64,000 nucleotides of DNA from Eleginops maclovinus (Eukaryota; Chordata; Actinopteri; Perciformes; Eleginopidae), in the NCBI RefSeq assembly GCF_036324505.1, contig NC_086365.1:8196155-8260154 (forward strand), written 5' to 3'. The notes under the pieces were generated by a model that was not told the origin of the DNA, searched no databases, and was given only the letters and a program-made list of their open reading frames with translations. Made by a program: the position numbers and the translations under genes. Below are positions 23,359 through 35,281 of the stretch, one piece after another (within the stretch, counting starts at the first letter, position 1; each line of letters begins with the position of its first letter).

Positions 23359-24745
23359 ATGGAGACAGTTAAATCTGAGAATGTTAAAGTGCCTAACTCC
23401 CTGCTTGTAAGTGGTGTAACTGGTAGTGAGGTAGATAACGAAGTATTCGATTACTTAGCACAGTATGGAAAAGTTGAAAGGGTAATTAAAGTTACCAGCA
23501 GTGAAGCTAAGTTCCAACACACAGCTATAGTAGAATATAGTTCTGGTGGAGCTATTGAGTATCTTAAAGGTACTTTACCTGTTGATAGACCTACCAGTAA
23601 TCCGAATGTGGTTCACTACATTCAGCTCTTGTCTGAGCTGTATACTGCAGACAAAGGTTCCACTTTAACTCAGACTTACCTATGTGAGCTGAAGGATCTC
23701 GCTCAGCTAAGCGGAGCAGATTTTGAAAAGGTTTTGCTAGATGAACTAGCCCGGATTCAAGAATCCACAAAGCCTAAAACAACTGAATCAGACGCATAAA
23801 GGATTAATCGGGAATCTCTGCGTGCCAGTCCCGTGCATACAGTTGATGTAACCCCTATCAATATAGGTGAAAATCAGACCCACCCTCCTGAATATGGTTC
23901 CCCACCCGAGGTAGGTGCAGCGTTGTCATCCCCACCTAAGATCCCACATTGGTACTTACCTTCTGAGCATCTCTCCACTCCAGAGATACAGAAAGTAGTG
24001 GTTGAGCATGTCATCAAGAACACTGATCTTTCTCACCACTACCATGGCAACACCCGACTCCGACCCTTTTCAGGGAGAATCCCCTGTTCCAGTGCAGAGT
24101 CTGATTATGATACGTGGCGCAGCAATGTTGAGTTTCTCCTCGCAGACCCTGCCATGTCTGACGCACATACCACCAGGAAGATGGTTGAGAGTCTTCTCCC
24201 GCCTGCCACCAAGATTGTGAAACATCTTGGGCCAGAAAAAGATTAACCCACCTCTCTTTTCCGAGTTGTTCCTGTCGGTGCGCGCTGAGGAGGACAGACA
24301 AGCTGCTAAGTCCAGCAGGATGAAGCAACACTTTGGGGCTAACAGAACAAAAGTCCAGTCAAACACCCTTTCAGTGGAAGACTATGCCACTGATGGCGAC
24401 GTGGTAACAGCTGCCCCCTACGACCCACAAAAACTTGAAAAGCAAATGGCGGAGCTACAAGCCCAAATAGCTTCCCTGAAAGCATCCTTGCGCTCAAACC
24501 AAGCGTCTACTAAGCCAGGTAATAAACAGAAGGCTAAGCCAAAAGCCCCTGGTGGAGAAAACCAATCACTTTCTCCAGAACCAAAACTTACCAACCAGAA
24601 GCCCCGCCCATGGTACTGCTTCAGGTGTGGCGAAGACGGCCACATTGCGCCTTCCTGCAACAATGAAGTAAATCCTGAGTTAGTTGAAAAGAAGCGCCGA
24701 GAGCTAAAACAAAAGCAAGAATCCTGGGTACAGAATTTAAACTAA
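23359..24745 (+). pseudogene. gag remnant: PNMA-like N-terminus, capsid part, CCHC knuckle
   Basis: The first part (23359-23799) has an RRM-like start (NSLLVSGVTGSEVDNEVFDY) similar in layout to the N-terminus of vertebrate PNMA proteins. An in-frame TAA at 23797-23799 interrupts it, and the same frame continues to 24246 with a capsid N-lobe segment (RLRPFSG, YDTWRSNVEFLL). The frame then shifts to that of 24227-24745, and part of the capsid appears to be missing at the junction near 24230-24250. The end of the product has a Lys-rich stretch and one CCHC knuckle (C-X2-C-X4-H-X4-C, 24617-24658). In an intact element gag would form the particle shell and bind the RNA. Here it is disrupted. Confidence 0.8.
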
Positions 24746-24756
24746 ATGCAGTTCCT

Positions 24757-25788
24757 GTGGAGGGACAACCAGGGACTGGAACAAAGAATGACAGTCCCAA
24801 CCCAAAGTTTAGGACAAAAACCTTCCTTCGATCCCACAAAGCAGAACCCCAAGCTAAGTTTCCCCGAGGACTCGTAGGACAGAAATGTACTGCTGATGTT
24901 AGCGTGTCAGGAGTTAATACTCTATGTCTACTTGACTCAGGGTCCCAGGTGACCACAGTGACCGCTTCCTTTTCCAAAAATCACCTGTCAGAGCACCCCA
25001 TCCAACCCTTCCAAGCCCTCGATGTTGAGGGCGCTAACGGTCAAAATGTCCCCTACTTAGGTTGTGTACCCATCACTCTCAAGTTTCCAAAAGAGTTTGT
25101 TGATGTCGAGCCCGAAATCTCCACCTTAGCCTTAGTAGTACCAGACCGCAGAAGTAATTGTGACTTACCTGTACTCATTGCCACGAATGCACTCGACACT
25201 TTGTATCAGGAACACTGTACTGATAGAAACCCAAATGACTTGTCCTCTGTGTACGGTTACAGGCAGATCATTTGTGTACTCAAACTCAGACACACAGTTA
25301 ACTCTACAGGGAGAGTAGGGTTGGCAACTCTAAAAGGTAAAGTGCAGCAAGTCATACCTGCTCAAGCAAGAGTTTGCTTAGAGGGGTATGTGAAAGTTGA
25401 CACCCCCAGTGATTGTGTTATGGTCGAGCAGCCTCAATCCTCTGCCTTACCTGGTGGTGTGTTTGTGGAGTGCTGTCTCGTCACTCTACCCAGATACCGT
25501 CCCCACAAATTACCTGTTTGGGTGAGAAATGAGAACGAGCACGATGTCACACTTCCTTCAAATTGTGTCATTGCAGAGCTTCACACTCCCAAAGAGATCC
25601 ATGACAACTTACCTGATACAGACAAACCCACTGACACCATGACATGTTGTGTTGGTACCCCCAAACCAGCTGAAGGACCAGACCAGTCCGACTTCACCAT
25701 CGACAGTGAGACTGATTTTGGGCATGCAACCAAAGTAAAACAACATATAAATCTGAAAGACGACTCACCATTCAAACAAAGACCCTGA
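24757..25788 (+). pseudogene. pol N-terminal part with aspartic protease
   Basis: A 343-codon open stretch begins 12 nt after the gag stop in another frame. The retropepsin motif LCLLDSGSQVT (about residues 57-67) marks the protease, which would be a homodimer that cuts the polyprotein. The rest is a spacer leading toward the reverse transcriptase, ending QHINLKDDSPFKQRP at a TGA (25786-25788). The frame resumes directly after this stop with reverse transcriptase sequence, so the TGA is a disabling mutation. Confidence 0.8.
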
Positions 25789-27226
25789 CTAATCCACCCA
25801 AACGACTACGAAGCTGTGAGAATGCATTTGCGAACACTGCTAGACGCAGGGGTGATTTGTGAGTCAGAGTCCCCTTACGCTTCCCCAATTGTAGTAGTTC
25901 GTAAAAAAAATGGAGAGGCCCGTCTTTGCATTGATTCTTGCTAACTGAATTCACTGACAATCAGAGACGCCTACGCATTGCCCAATCTTGAGGAAGCCTT
26001 TTAAGTCCTTGCTGGATCCAGATGGTTTTCAGTGATGGATCTAAAAAGTGGATATTACCAAATCGAGATGGAGGAACGTGATAAGCCCAAAACCGCTTTC
26101 GTGTGTCCAATGGGGTTTTACGAATTCAATCGCATGCCCCAAGGCATCACAAATGCCCCCAGTACTTTCCAACGACTGATGGAGAGAGTCATGGGCAGCA
26201 TCAATCTGAAAGAAGTACTGGTGTTCTTAGATGACATCATCGTGTTTTCCAGCACGTTAGAGGAGCACGAAACCAGGCTCAAGCACGTCCTCCAGCAGCT
26301 GAGAGAGAATGGCCTGAAACTCTCGCCCAAGAAATGCCATTTTTTCCAGAGTTCAGTGCGATATCTAGGCCACATTGTTTCGAGCAGAGGGGTAGAGACT
26401 GACCCAGACAAGGTCAGTGCTCTCCGCACCTGGCCTAGACCCCAAACCCTGGGCGAGCTCAAGTCCTTTTTGGGTTTCGCGGCGTACTACCGCCGCTTTG
26501 TGCGTGACTATTCAAAAATAGTCAAACCCTTGAATGATCGGACCGGCGGCTACCCACCTTATCGGAAAGGTCCCAGAACATCTAACCCTGGAGGGTACTT
26601 AAACCCCAAAGAACCCTTTAATGAGCGTTGGACTCCTGAATGTCAAAAGGCATTTGACATGATCATTGAAAAACTGACGTCTGCACCTGTTCTTGGTTTT
26701 GCTGACCCGAAACTACCATACGTGCTAAACACCGACGCCAGCACTTCAGGTCTAGGGGCTGCCCTGTACCAAGAACAGGAAGGCGAGATGCGAGCTGTCG
26801 CTTATGAGCAGAGGTCTTTCATCGAGTGAAAAGCGATACCCCGCTCATAAGCTCGAATTCCTAGCTCTTAAGTGGTCGATCGTGGAAAAGTTCCATGATT
26901 ACCTTTATGGTAATACATTCACTGTCATAACGGACAACAATCCGTTAACTTATGTTCTGAAGTCAGCCAAACTAGATGCTGCCAGCTATCGCTGGCTAGC
27001 GGCTCTCTCGACTTTCGACTTCAACATAAAGTACCGTGCTGGAAAGAGCAACCAGGACGCCGACGGCCTTTCTCGGCGGCCGCATGACAGTATGGCTGAC
27101 GATCATGCCTCCCTTGAGGAGAAGGAGAGAATAAAAAGATTCACTTCCCACATTTTTCTTCATCTCCCGACCAACAAGACTTACCTGTGGAAGCAATCGC
27201 TGTCTTGTGTCAACACCGTCTTCTAA
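25789..27226 (+). pseudogene. pol reverse transcriptase and RNase H, disrupted
   Basis: The frame of the protease continues and carries reverse transcriptase motifs: ASPIVVVRKKNG, FSVMDLKSGYYQIEM, GFYEFNRMPQGITNAPSTFQ, the catalytic FLDDIIVFS, and KCHFFQSSVRYLGH. In-frame TAA codons lie at 25942-25944 and 26002-26004. The tether and RNase H follow (LNTDASTSGLGAAL), with a frameshift near 26800 into the frame of 26804-27226 (SEKRYPAHKLEFLALKW, ITDNNPLTYVL, the end KYRAGKSNQDADGLSRRP). In an intact copy this would copy the RNA genome into DNA. Four or more breaks exclude activity. Confidence 0.88.
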
Positions 27227-27537
27227 ACGAGGCAGTTGACGACCTGGAGCTTAAGCTGATGCTCAAGGAAAAGAAAAGGTTGGAGATGAGAAATGGTCTG
27301 TTGTACAGAACGCGTCAATCAGGAGATGGTGGTACCAGTTTGTTGCCCCCAAGTTTCTTCGTGCTTCCATCCTCAAGTCCTTACATGAGGATATGGGACA
27401 TATGGGTTTGGAAAGGATCCTGGACTTGGTTAGAACAAGGTTCTATTGGCAAAAAATGGCTGAAGATGTGGAGAAAAAGATAAAGACCTGCGGGCGTTGA
27501 GTCCGAAGGAAGACGCAACCAGAAAGAGCAGCACCTC
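27187..27537 (+). pseudogene. integrase start, frameshifted and truncated
   Basis: After the RNase H the frame shifts again near 27160-27190. A region typical of the gypsy linker and of the H2C2 zinc-binding N-terminus of integrase follows, in pieces (a His/Met segment around 27385, a Tyr-Trp-Gln segment near 27445, then Lys-Thr-Cys). A TGA at about 27498 stands where the last Cys of the zinc motif is expected. Similarity ends at 27537, where LTR sequence begins. The catalytic core is absent. Confidence 0.7.
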
Positions 27538-27618
27538 GACTAACTACTCCCAACTATCCGAACCTAGCAAGAGTGTAAGTGTCATAAGGTTGTTGCTGAT
27601 CAGACTACGGGCGCTACA
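27538..27618 (+). repeat. 3' LTR remnant (last 81 nt)
   Basis: Matches 23145-23225 with one mismatch (80/81). It begins abruptly after integrase sequence and ends CTACA like the 5' LTR. The upstream 729 nt of the LTR and the polypurine tract are gone. Confidence 0.92.
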
Positions 27619-29719
27619 TTTACATTTCTAAAAAACCCATACAGTACAAATTATTTGAAGCTCACACAGAGCAGTGTGAAAAGGCTGGGACAGTAGACAA
27701 ACTTGAGGAAGCATGGATTAGGCCGGGGCAGGAGTATGCGTTCACTATGGCCTCTAATTGACTTAAGTGCAGTCTAAACGGTGAGGCGGAGATAAGAATG
27801 CCGCTAATAGACCTTGACCTCGAGTGACAGTCACACAAAGCAGGCAGACAAAGTAACATCCTTTAACTTCTTTTGACAATCTACTGCCTCAAATGTATAT
27901 CACATGATTAAACATGGGGGGTTTATTTAGATTACTAAAGTGAGTTTTTAAAGTCATTAGTAATTTTGATTTGTTGGCCACCCCAGGCCCTTAGGTTTGA
28001 AAGTCTTTGATGATTCACCTGAGCTACAGTTGTTTACTTAGTTTGGAGAAATTCTTCCATCAGGGCCTTACTCAAGAAAAAATAAATGTGGGTGTGGTTT
28101 CTACTGTAATAGGAATATAAACGGTTCATCTAGCTCCTGCTCCAGAGCGCTGCACTTAATGGTGCCTGTGCAAGCAATTTTTAAGCTGCAGAATAAGCAA
28201 AGTAGAGCCACACAATGACATACACACACATACCTACAGAAATATGCTTCACCCCAGCAGGGAAAACCAATCTGTCAGAGAAAAAAAGCATTGCAGAGCA
28301 CCAGCGCAGTGTGGGGTTGTGTAAGAGAAGAGCAGATGAAAAGCGGGAATGCGTCGCTGTCACCACCCGAACCAAACGAGACAGAGTTTGTTTATCTGAA
28401 CGCCTCCCGATCACCAGTCATGAACCAGGAAGCAGCAGGTGCCTCGCTCCAACGGCAGGCCCTGTATTGTTGACAGTGGATAAACAGGTTGGGGTTGGGA
28501 TGGGGTAGTTTGAGAGAAATAGGAAAGGTTGAGTGAGGGTTGTGTTTTCCCCTAAACATTGGAGGAGGAATTAGCCCTGACTAGTTCAGTGTAAAATTTG
28601 AAAGTGTAAGCTGTTTGTTGTTTTTCCCCCCAGTTGGCGTTTATTAGTGTTGTCTTATTGCGGCTCTGCTGAACAAGCCTGGCTCGCATTGTCGCCTGGC
28701 AGGGGCAACAGTGGGATAAAAAACCCAGTGAGGGGAGATGGCTGGCGTTGGGGGAAGGAGAGTTTTCATTGTGCTTCCATTGTAGCTCTGTCACTCTCTG
28801 CTGCCCTGGCTCACTGTCCCCTTTAAGCAGCCCGTCCATGTCAGCAGAAATTAGCTTTTTCCTCCTCTTTCATCCCTTCCCTTTTCTTTTCTTACTCTGC
28901 TATTCACTCGACTGTTTCTTCAAATGTCTTAAAAAGCCCGATCACACAGTCTTAGCACATTAACACATCTGCAGCTTAACCTTGAGAGCTGGCCTATTGT
29001 CGCCAAGCGCCGAGAGCAGCGGGACAAACAAAAGTTTGGATTGTCAAATGCATACATGGGTTCACTTTGGAACAATGTCGCTGTAAATCAACTGGGGGAA
29101 AAAAAGTTGTTCCATACAAAACTTCGGCTACACAGTGGGGGTATTGTTTCACGTAATGTTTCATCAGTGCAGAATGCTGCGGATCATCCTGGTGGTTTTT
29201 GTTCTTACTCATGGTGCCAGATGGAGGGGGAGGCTCGCCTCAGGGCAAGTGAGCAAAAGGGGAGATGGAGGTGGGGTGAGATGAAGGGGAGGACTCGGGT
29301 GACCAGTTTTACCTGGGACTGACTCAAGCCCGTCCGGACATGCAAGAGAGAGATCAGCCCGAAGGGGGGAAAAGAGAAAGAGAGGGAAGAGAAGGGCAGC
29401 AAGTGAGTCTTCAGAAAAGGAAAACACTTCTCATTATTTCTTATCAATTTTGTTTGTTTGGCCTCAAATTTTTTTGTCTCCCTTGCTTGCCTTATCGTTT
29501 CCATCTCCATCACTCCTTAAGTTTTCTTCTCCCAAAAAGAAGGGCTTTCCCCTCCCAACCATTTTGTGCTGCTCTCCCCACTGAGGTTTTTTTTTTTTTT
29601 TTAATTCCAAGGAGATGAAAATGTTCCTGTAATTGTTGGCCCATGGGAAAGAAAAAGAGAAACTCCCACATACCGAGAGAAGTTGGATAAATAGAGTTCG
29701 GACAAGCCAGACGTTTTTA

Positions 29720-29900
29720 AAAGCAGTTTCTTTTCTTTGCTTTGTCTGGCCTCGATGGCAGGTTGTTTGTTATTGTTGTCATTTTCACACTTGGCAATTA
29801 ATCAGGTGTAAAAGTTGAGAGGGGTGATGATATCAGACAATGGGAACTAATTCTGATAAACTTGACTTAATGTTGCCTTTTGTGAAGGGGAACACAAAAA
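29720..29900. promoter_or_regulatory. candidate conserved non-coding block
   Basis: Complex sequence with GGCAATTAATCAGGTG, ATGATATCAG and TGATAAACTTGAC, that is TAAT and GATA-type cores within 120 nt. Judged by appearance only. Confidence 0.22.
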
Positions 29901-32379
29901 GGATGTTGGAATTCTTTGGTCTCAATTACACCCCTCATAATTCTCTGTTTTCCTAACTTTTATTCTTTTCTCAGGGTCTAATTTCAATAATATGTCACTG
30001 GCTTTGATTCTATTGTAACAGTACTTTCACACCAGCAGCAATCTGACTTTTTCCCTTAGTCTCAAATCCAAACTCAGCCTTTTTTCTTCAGAGTTCCTAA
30101 CACTATGCTCCACTGCTGATTATTTGAAAACTTTCTCAGTTCATTTTTCTGTTAAGAGAGTTTTCTGATTCACCTAGCGGACTCATCAAAGTATAACAAT
30201 TTAAAAAAAAAGTATCACTGGGTTTATGTGGTATGTGTTCTGAAAGTGTTGTCATGCATACATTGCTGTAACTGTATAGAGGTCTGCATTCCCTGTCCCA
30301 CGTGTGTTCTTCACATTCAGTTTTTCAAGCGGGGAAACTAAAACTGAACTTTCCGTCACCCAGACATGGATGCCTCGCAGCAAATATTCCTGAAGGTTGA
30401 GAAGGGTACGATTTTTATGAGTTATTAACACATGTCATACAGATACCCTACCAGGAGCTTTTTCTGTGCAACGCTTTCTTCAGTTCAAGTCCTTTACCTT
30501 CTCTCTGGCTTGTACCTGAAAAGCAGGTTGAGACACCGGCCTTGCTCAGTCACAGTTTAACTGAAAGCTGTCAGAGGTTATGATAATTACAGTAGCAACT
30601 GAAACTTTGGAAGACACCTGTACCTTTCAAGTAGTTCCTGATTATATCCCGTCCCCCTTTACCGTTCCTTCCTTTTTCACTAAAAACATCCAAACACCTG
30701 TACAACTGTTTTGCAAGATCGGACTTTCCCTAAATGGCAGTAGTTCTTGCCATAGAGCTTATACCTATTCACTAAGTACTTTAATGCCACTATATTCACA
30801 AAGGGTGTGTGATTTTGATAATACAATTCAAACACAAATTCACAAAATGATATTATCATAAGTTCTTGTTTTCTGAATTTGCATTACAATAGAAAGCTAA
30901 AGTGAAAGCATCACCTCTCCGCCCCCTGGTCCTCTGCCAGGTGAATACCAGTCACTTTAGTGTAGATTTCTGTGGAAGCATTAGTCAGCCTTGGCCTAAT
31001 GAACTCTTTGACTAATAATGACTCACTCCTCTCTTTGGAACCTACAGTTGAAGAACATGATGGATGGCTGACCTGGTGGCAGGTGGACTAGACCACTTTA
31101 GGAATGTTTTCAGGTTGTTTTTTTTAATGTGTAATCATTTTAAGGTTTCCCAAAAGTGCTTTAGTCTTTAATCAGAATGCATTACTGAACATTAACCTTT
31201 TTAACTCCCATGTTTTCTGTTTGGTTTGTCAGAATTAGGGTTAAAACTCTGGCCTGATTTTCATGAAAGTTGGTACAAGAGTGTAGTGTGGGGCAAGGAA
31301 GAACCCCTTTACATTTTGGAATGGGTCTACATCTAGTGGGGAATACAGTGGAGGTCCACCTTCTATTTTCTTATGATTCTTTTCCACTATTTCTACATTT
31401 ATTTCCATTGTTTTTGCCCATTTTAAACCATTCCTCCTGTGCAGCTCTGGCCTTCCTCGCAAACACCACTTGTTAAACATATGAGTCTTCTATGACCATA
31501 AGGGGAGGGTAATGACCTCTCAAATCAATGTCAGTGCCTGTTTGGATTTAATTAGCAGCCTCAGAACAGGTTCTCTGTGTGAGTGCATCCACTTAGAGGC
31601 CCCTCATTGGATTTTCACGTACACAATGGAAAGACTGAAGCGTCAATTCTAGTAATCCTATATCTGTCCCTTGAGGGCGATGCAATGTAGTGCTCCCTGT
31701 GTGCGCATGTTTTTCATTCATTTGTCATAAAACATATTTGTTGCAACTAAATGTGCCTTAAGTGCATGTGAGAGTGAGCGTGCGCGGACATTCTCGCAGA
31801 GCGGTTAGATTGATTGAGCAGTGAATTGCGAGTCCCCTGGGTGTTTTTTTTTAGCAGCTTGTTGTTTCTGTTTGTGGCTTCACAATGGGCCTATGTGTAT
31901 TGGGGTGGAATTTGTATGCATGTGGGTGGGAAGTGTGTATGTTTCTGAATGTACATATGTGTTCGCGTGAGTGGTAAAGGGTTGGAATGAGAGCGAAGCA
32001 TGCTTTATAGTTGCCAAATGCTTGAGCAACAGGGAATCGAAATAGATTTTTTTCCCTTTACTTCTGCCTTGGGTAATTCCAATCTCAAAAGGGAAATAAA
32101 TATATCATGACTGTTTGCGATGATGTAGCAGGTCCTACAACTATCTTGCCTCAAATAGACTTGTTGACAGATTCATTATCATCTCTGTAAGTTGACTTTG
32201 TTGTAGATGTCTGTAGCATGACATTCCTCTGAATTAAACCTCCTTGTAAGGCTAATGATTTTTTTATGGCCCGCCAAATCTTGAATAGAAGACTCTCCAT
32301 TAACATAAGAGAGAGGTTGAAATCTTGTCAATGAAACATCCCCAGGTCCACTACTCTTCTTCCTCTCTCCGCTTGACCG

Positions 32380-32830
32380 ACCCTGCGTGACCACCAGGTC
32401 TGGGCCGGTGGAGGGCTGAGGTTTGCTAGGGATGAAAGCTTGGATTGTTGCAGGGTGGGACAGGTCCCTCCGTAGCACCTGGCCATCTGGACATTACATC
32501 CCCCAGAGCCGTAATAGATGCCCCCCCTCCTCCTCTAACTCCTGGCTGAACACTCATAACGGACGCCCTCACCGGCCCCTAAGGGGAGCCCCAGTGGGAC
32601 TTCAGTTTGGGAGGTTGTGCAACTGGATAATGGGCTTCATTTAAAGCTCCATTCACGGCAAGGCCCAAGCCATCCTCCGAGGTGCTGTGAACTGCAGTGG
32701 AGGGGTCGCCAGGGGTCACGCCAAGGTTCACACAGCCCTGACCACCGGCCGGTAGTTAAACCTCGATTACCACTGCGATTCATACCATTACCTGCCTTCT
32801 GCCACTGTGGAGGCAGGTGTAAAGGGGAGG
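32380..32830. promoter_or_regulatory. candidate conserved non-coding block, GC-rich
   Basis: About 450 nt that are richer in G+C and CG dinucleotides than the flanks, with no repeat and no credible ORF. A TTTAAAGCTCC stretch follows a GGATAATGGG motif. It resembles an enhancer or small CpG-rich block; this is inferred from composition only. Confidence 0.28.
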
Positions 32831-34901
32831 GATTTGTTGTGCAGGTGTGTGGACCTGATTCAGGTTACCCACAACCATGCTGGAAGACCAACTTGTCCAT
32901 TTTGAGCAAACATGATTAAATCTGAGGGTCACTGCACTGATCTGAGCAAGGAAAAGCAAAGTAGCCATGCCCTTTTATGACCTTCTTTTGTAATGCAACA
33001 AAAAGGCAGGAACTGGCTAAAAAGCTAAAGACAGGTGTGTGTGTCGGTGTGGGTGTAGCTGTGCTGGAGACCAAGGAACAAGCTACCGCATGAAGGAATG
33101 CTCAAATGTAACTGTTCATTAACAGAGAGAAGTCATTGGTTGATTTCACTTGCTTCGCTGCAGGGCTCCTCACAACATTAACATTCTTAATTTCCATTTT
33201 CAAAGCTTGAAGTCACACACACATGTGCACGCAAGCATAGAAACACTCACCAGTCCACTCGTAACTGCACACATGTGTGCAGAGTACGTGAAAGGTAAGT
33301 CACACTATAATTCACAGTGAGAGGTGAAATGAAGTGCACGAGGACAGGTTTTTGGCACAAGACATAGTGTGAAGATATTTACACACATCATAGGGTATGT
33401 TATATCATGTGACATTCAGTATCCTGATGCGATTATGACAGAACATATCTTTAAAGTACATAAAATTCGATTTGAGCTTATGCATTGGTGATTAAACTAA
33501 TGTCTTTTACTTTGACAATCTGAAACTCACACTCCTCACATTCCTCAAGTGGTGCAACAGATGAGGCAAGATTTGACATGAACACATCTAAGCCGAGACT
33601 GAGGCTCATCTGAATTTTTATATCATTTGTTCCGTCAAACACAGACAAAGCTAACTTCCTTAAAAGTTTTTCAGTTGCTCTGTTTTTCTGTCCTCAGATC
33701 TTCTCTGCTGTTGGAAAGGGAGACAGTAAAGAGCAGCTCTCTCTCCCCAAGAGGCCTCTTCATCTCATCACCTCACCCCTGTCCCCCTCAAGGGAACATG
33801 TCAGGTGATTGGAGAAGTGAGACAGAGATATTCCAATTAGCTGGAGCCGCTGCATGACAGTGCGCTGCTGTCGAATCACAATGACAGGAGGGCAGCTGAA
33901 TGGAAGACTACGACTTTATTTTATTTTATGGGGCCTTGGCTAAAATGACAAAATGCAGTGCAGTCAGCCTGCAGGGAAGTCAAATACTTTCAGCTGAACC
34001 ATTAAGTTTAAAAGTAGCCCGTCATTTATAAATCTCAATATCTAAAGACTTGCATGCAGTAAAAGGTTAATGTGATGTACTACAAGGTAATATATAACCT
34101 GCTTTATGAGGGAAACTCAGAGGAAGTGACATGATCTTCACAAAGGATATTAACCAACCTAAAGTTAGTGTTAACCGTCAAAAAAGTCTCTTGTATGTTC
34201 GCACTGTGGGACTGCCAGAAACGGTTATTCTGTGGACTGGACTTTGACTTTGACTTACTTTCATTATTTTTTATCAATAGTTGCTTTTTACATGAGGTCA
34301 CAAAAGGATGTTGCCACTGATGGCAAACCAACATTTCTTTGTTACTGCTGAGTTTTGTATACGAACACATTTTGTGTTAAACAATGGAAGACAAATGTGT
34401 GTTATTCATGACATGAAATAAACTTGAAAGTGTGATGATGCTGTCAGAAAGTAGTTTAATAATGTACTTGTTTTTAAATCTGCCTGTTTTATGTTAAACC
34501 AGCTAATCCACTTCATCAAACACAGTGGCAGTAAGAGAAGTGAATGCAAAGCTTCATATGTAAGTTTCATTATCAGCCTTTTCTTACAGCTGTATGAAAA
34601 CCATTAGTTTGTTTCCCTCCAACAGTGTAGTGTGACATGTTGGCATGTTTTAAAAACTCCCAGCGCGTGCTTTGATAGTTTTTTCCCAACATATTTTGTC
34701 GACCTTTTCTGGGGCAAGGTGACACTATCAGCACGAGGGATCTTATCAGCTGTGTAATGTGTCATAAGTGGTAATGTAACTGAGGTATGTGTGTTTGTCT
34801 GTGTGTGTGTTGGGCAGATGGCTGGCAGAGTGATGGTAATGGCGATATGTGTTATAAATGTGGCGATGTGTCAGTCATTTCTGATATGCCCAGTAGCCTG
34901 A

Positions 34902-34921
34902 GGGGGGGGGGGGGGGGGGGG
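34902..34921 (+). repeat. G20 homopolymer
   Basis: Twenty consecutive G, one A before and CATG after. Long G runs are rare and can form quadruplex structures. Assembly length error is also common at such runs. Confidence 0.9.
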
Positions 34922-35193
34922 CATGTTTGATAAATATTGGAGAGATTCCATCTGCAAACAAGTGAAACGTTAGATTTCTGATTAGCCGTACATGTCTGAA
35001 GGCTGCTATTGCTTTGGAGGACTGAGATTCATGATTTCTGCTCAGTGACAGCACTGTAAAGTAGCAGAGATAGCATGGGAACGGGGTGTTGGGTTTATAA
35101 CTGGTGTTAGTGAGATCTGTGGACTTGATATATGAATAAACTACACTGGGATTCACAAACAGAGATGTACCTCATGTAAGCTCACACTCCCTG

Positions 35194-35196
<3 letters not shown>

Positions 35197-35273
<77 letters not shown>

Positions 35274-35281
35274 TGTGTGTG
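35197..35281. repeat. (TG)n microsatellite, 85 bp
   Basis: A TG array with one phase slip (GG) at about 35266-35267. Confidence 0.97.

Larger units (their letters stand above)
22416..27618 (+). mobile_element. defective Ty3/gypsy-type LTR retrotransposon
   Basis: Order 5' LTR, leader, gag, protease, reverse transcriptase, RNase H, start of integrase, truncated 3' LTR. RNase H before integrase with integrase last is the Ty3/gypsy order. The 5' LTR probably begins TGTAG at 22416 and ends CTACA at 23225. The last 81 nt of that LTR recur at 27538-27618 with one mismatch. Coding is broken by at least four in-frame stops, several frameshifts and two deletions (in the capsid, and from integrase into the 3' LTR). 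No matching 5-bp target duplication is visible at these borders. The element cannot be autonomous. Confidence 0.9.
27629..35196. other. gene-free stretch after the LTR element
   Basis: Mixed AT-rich and moderately GC-rich DNA. No exon, RNA gene or large repeat is supported. Candidate conserved blocks are noted at about 29720-29900 and 32380-32830. It also contains the G20 run. Confidence 0.55.
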
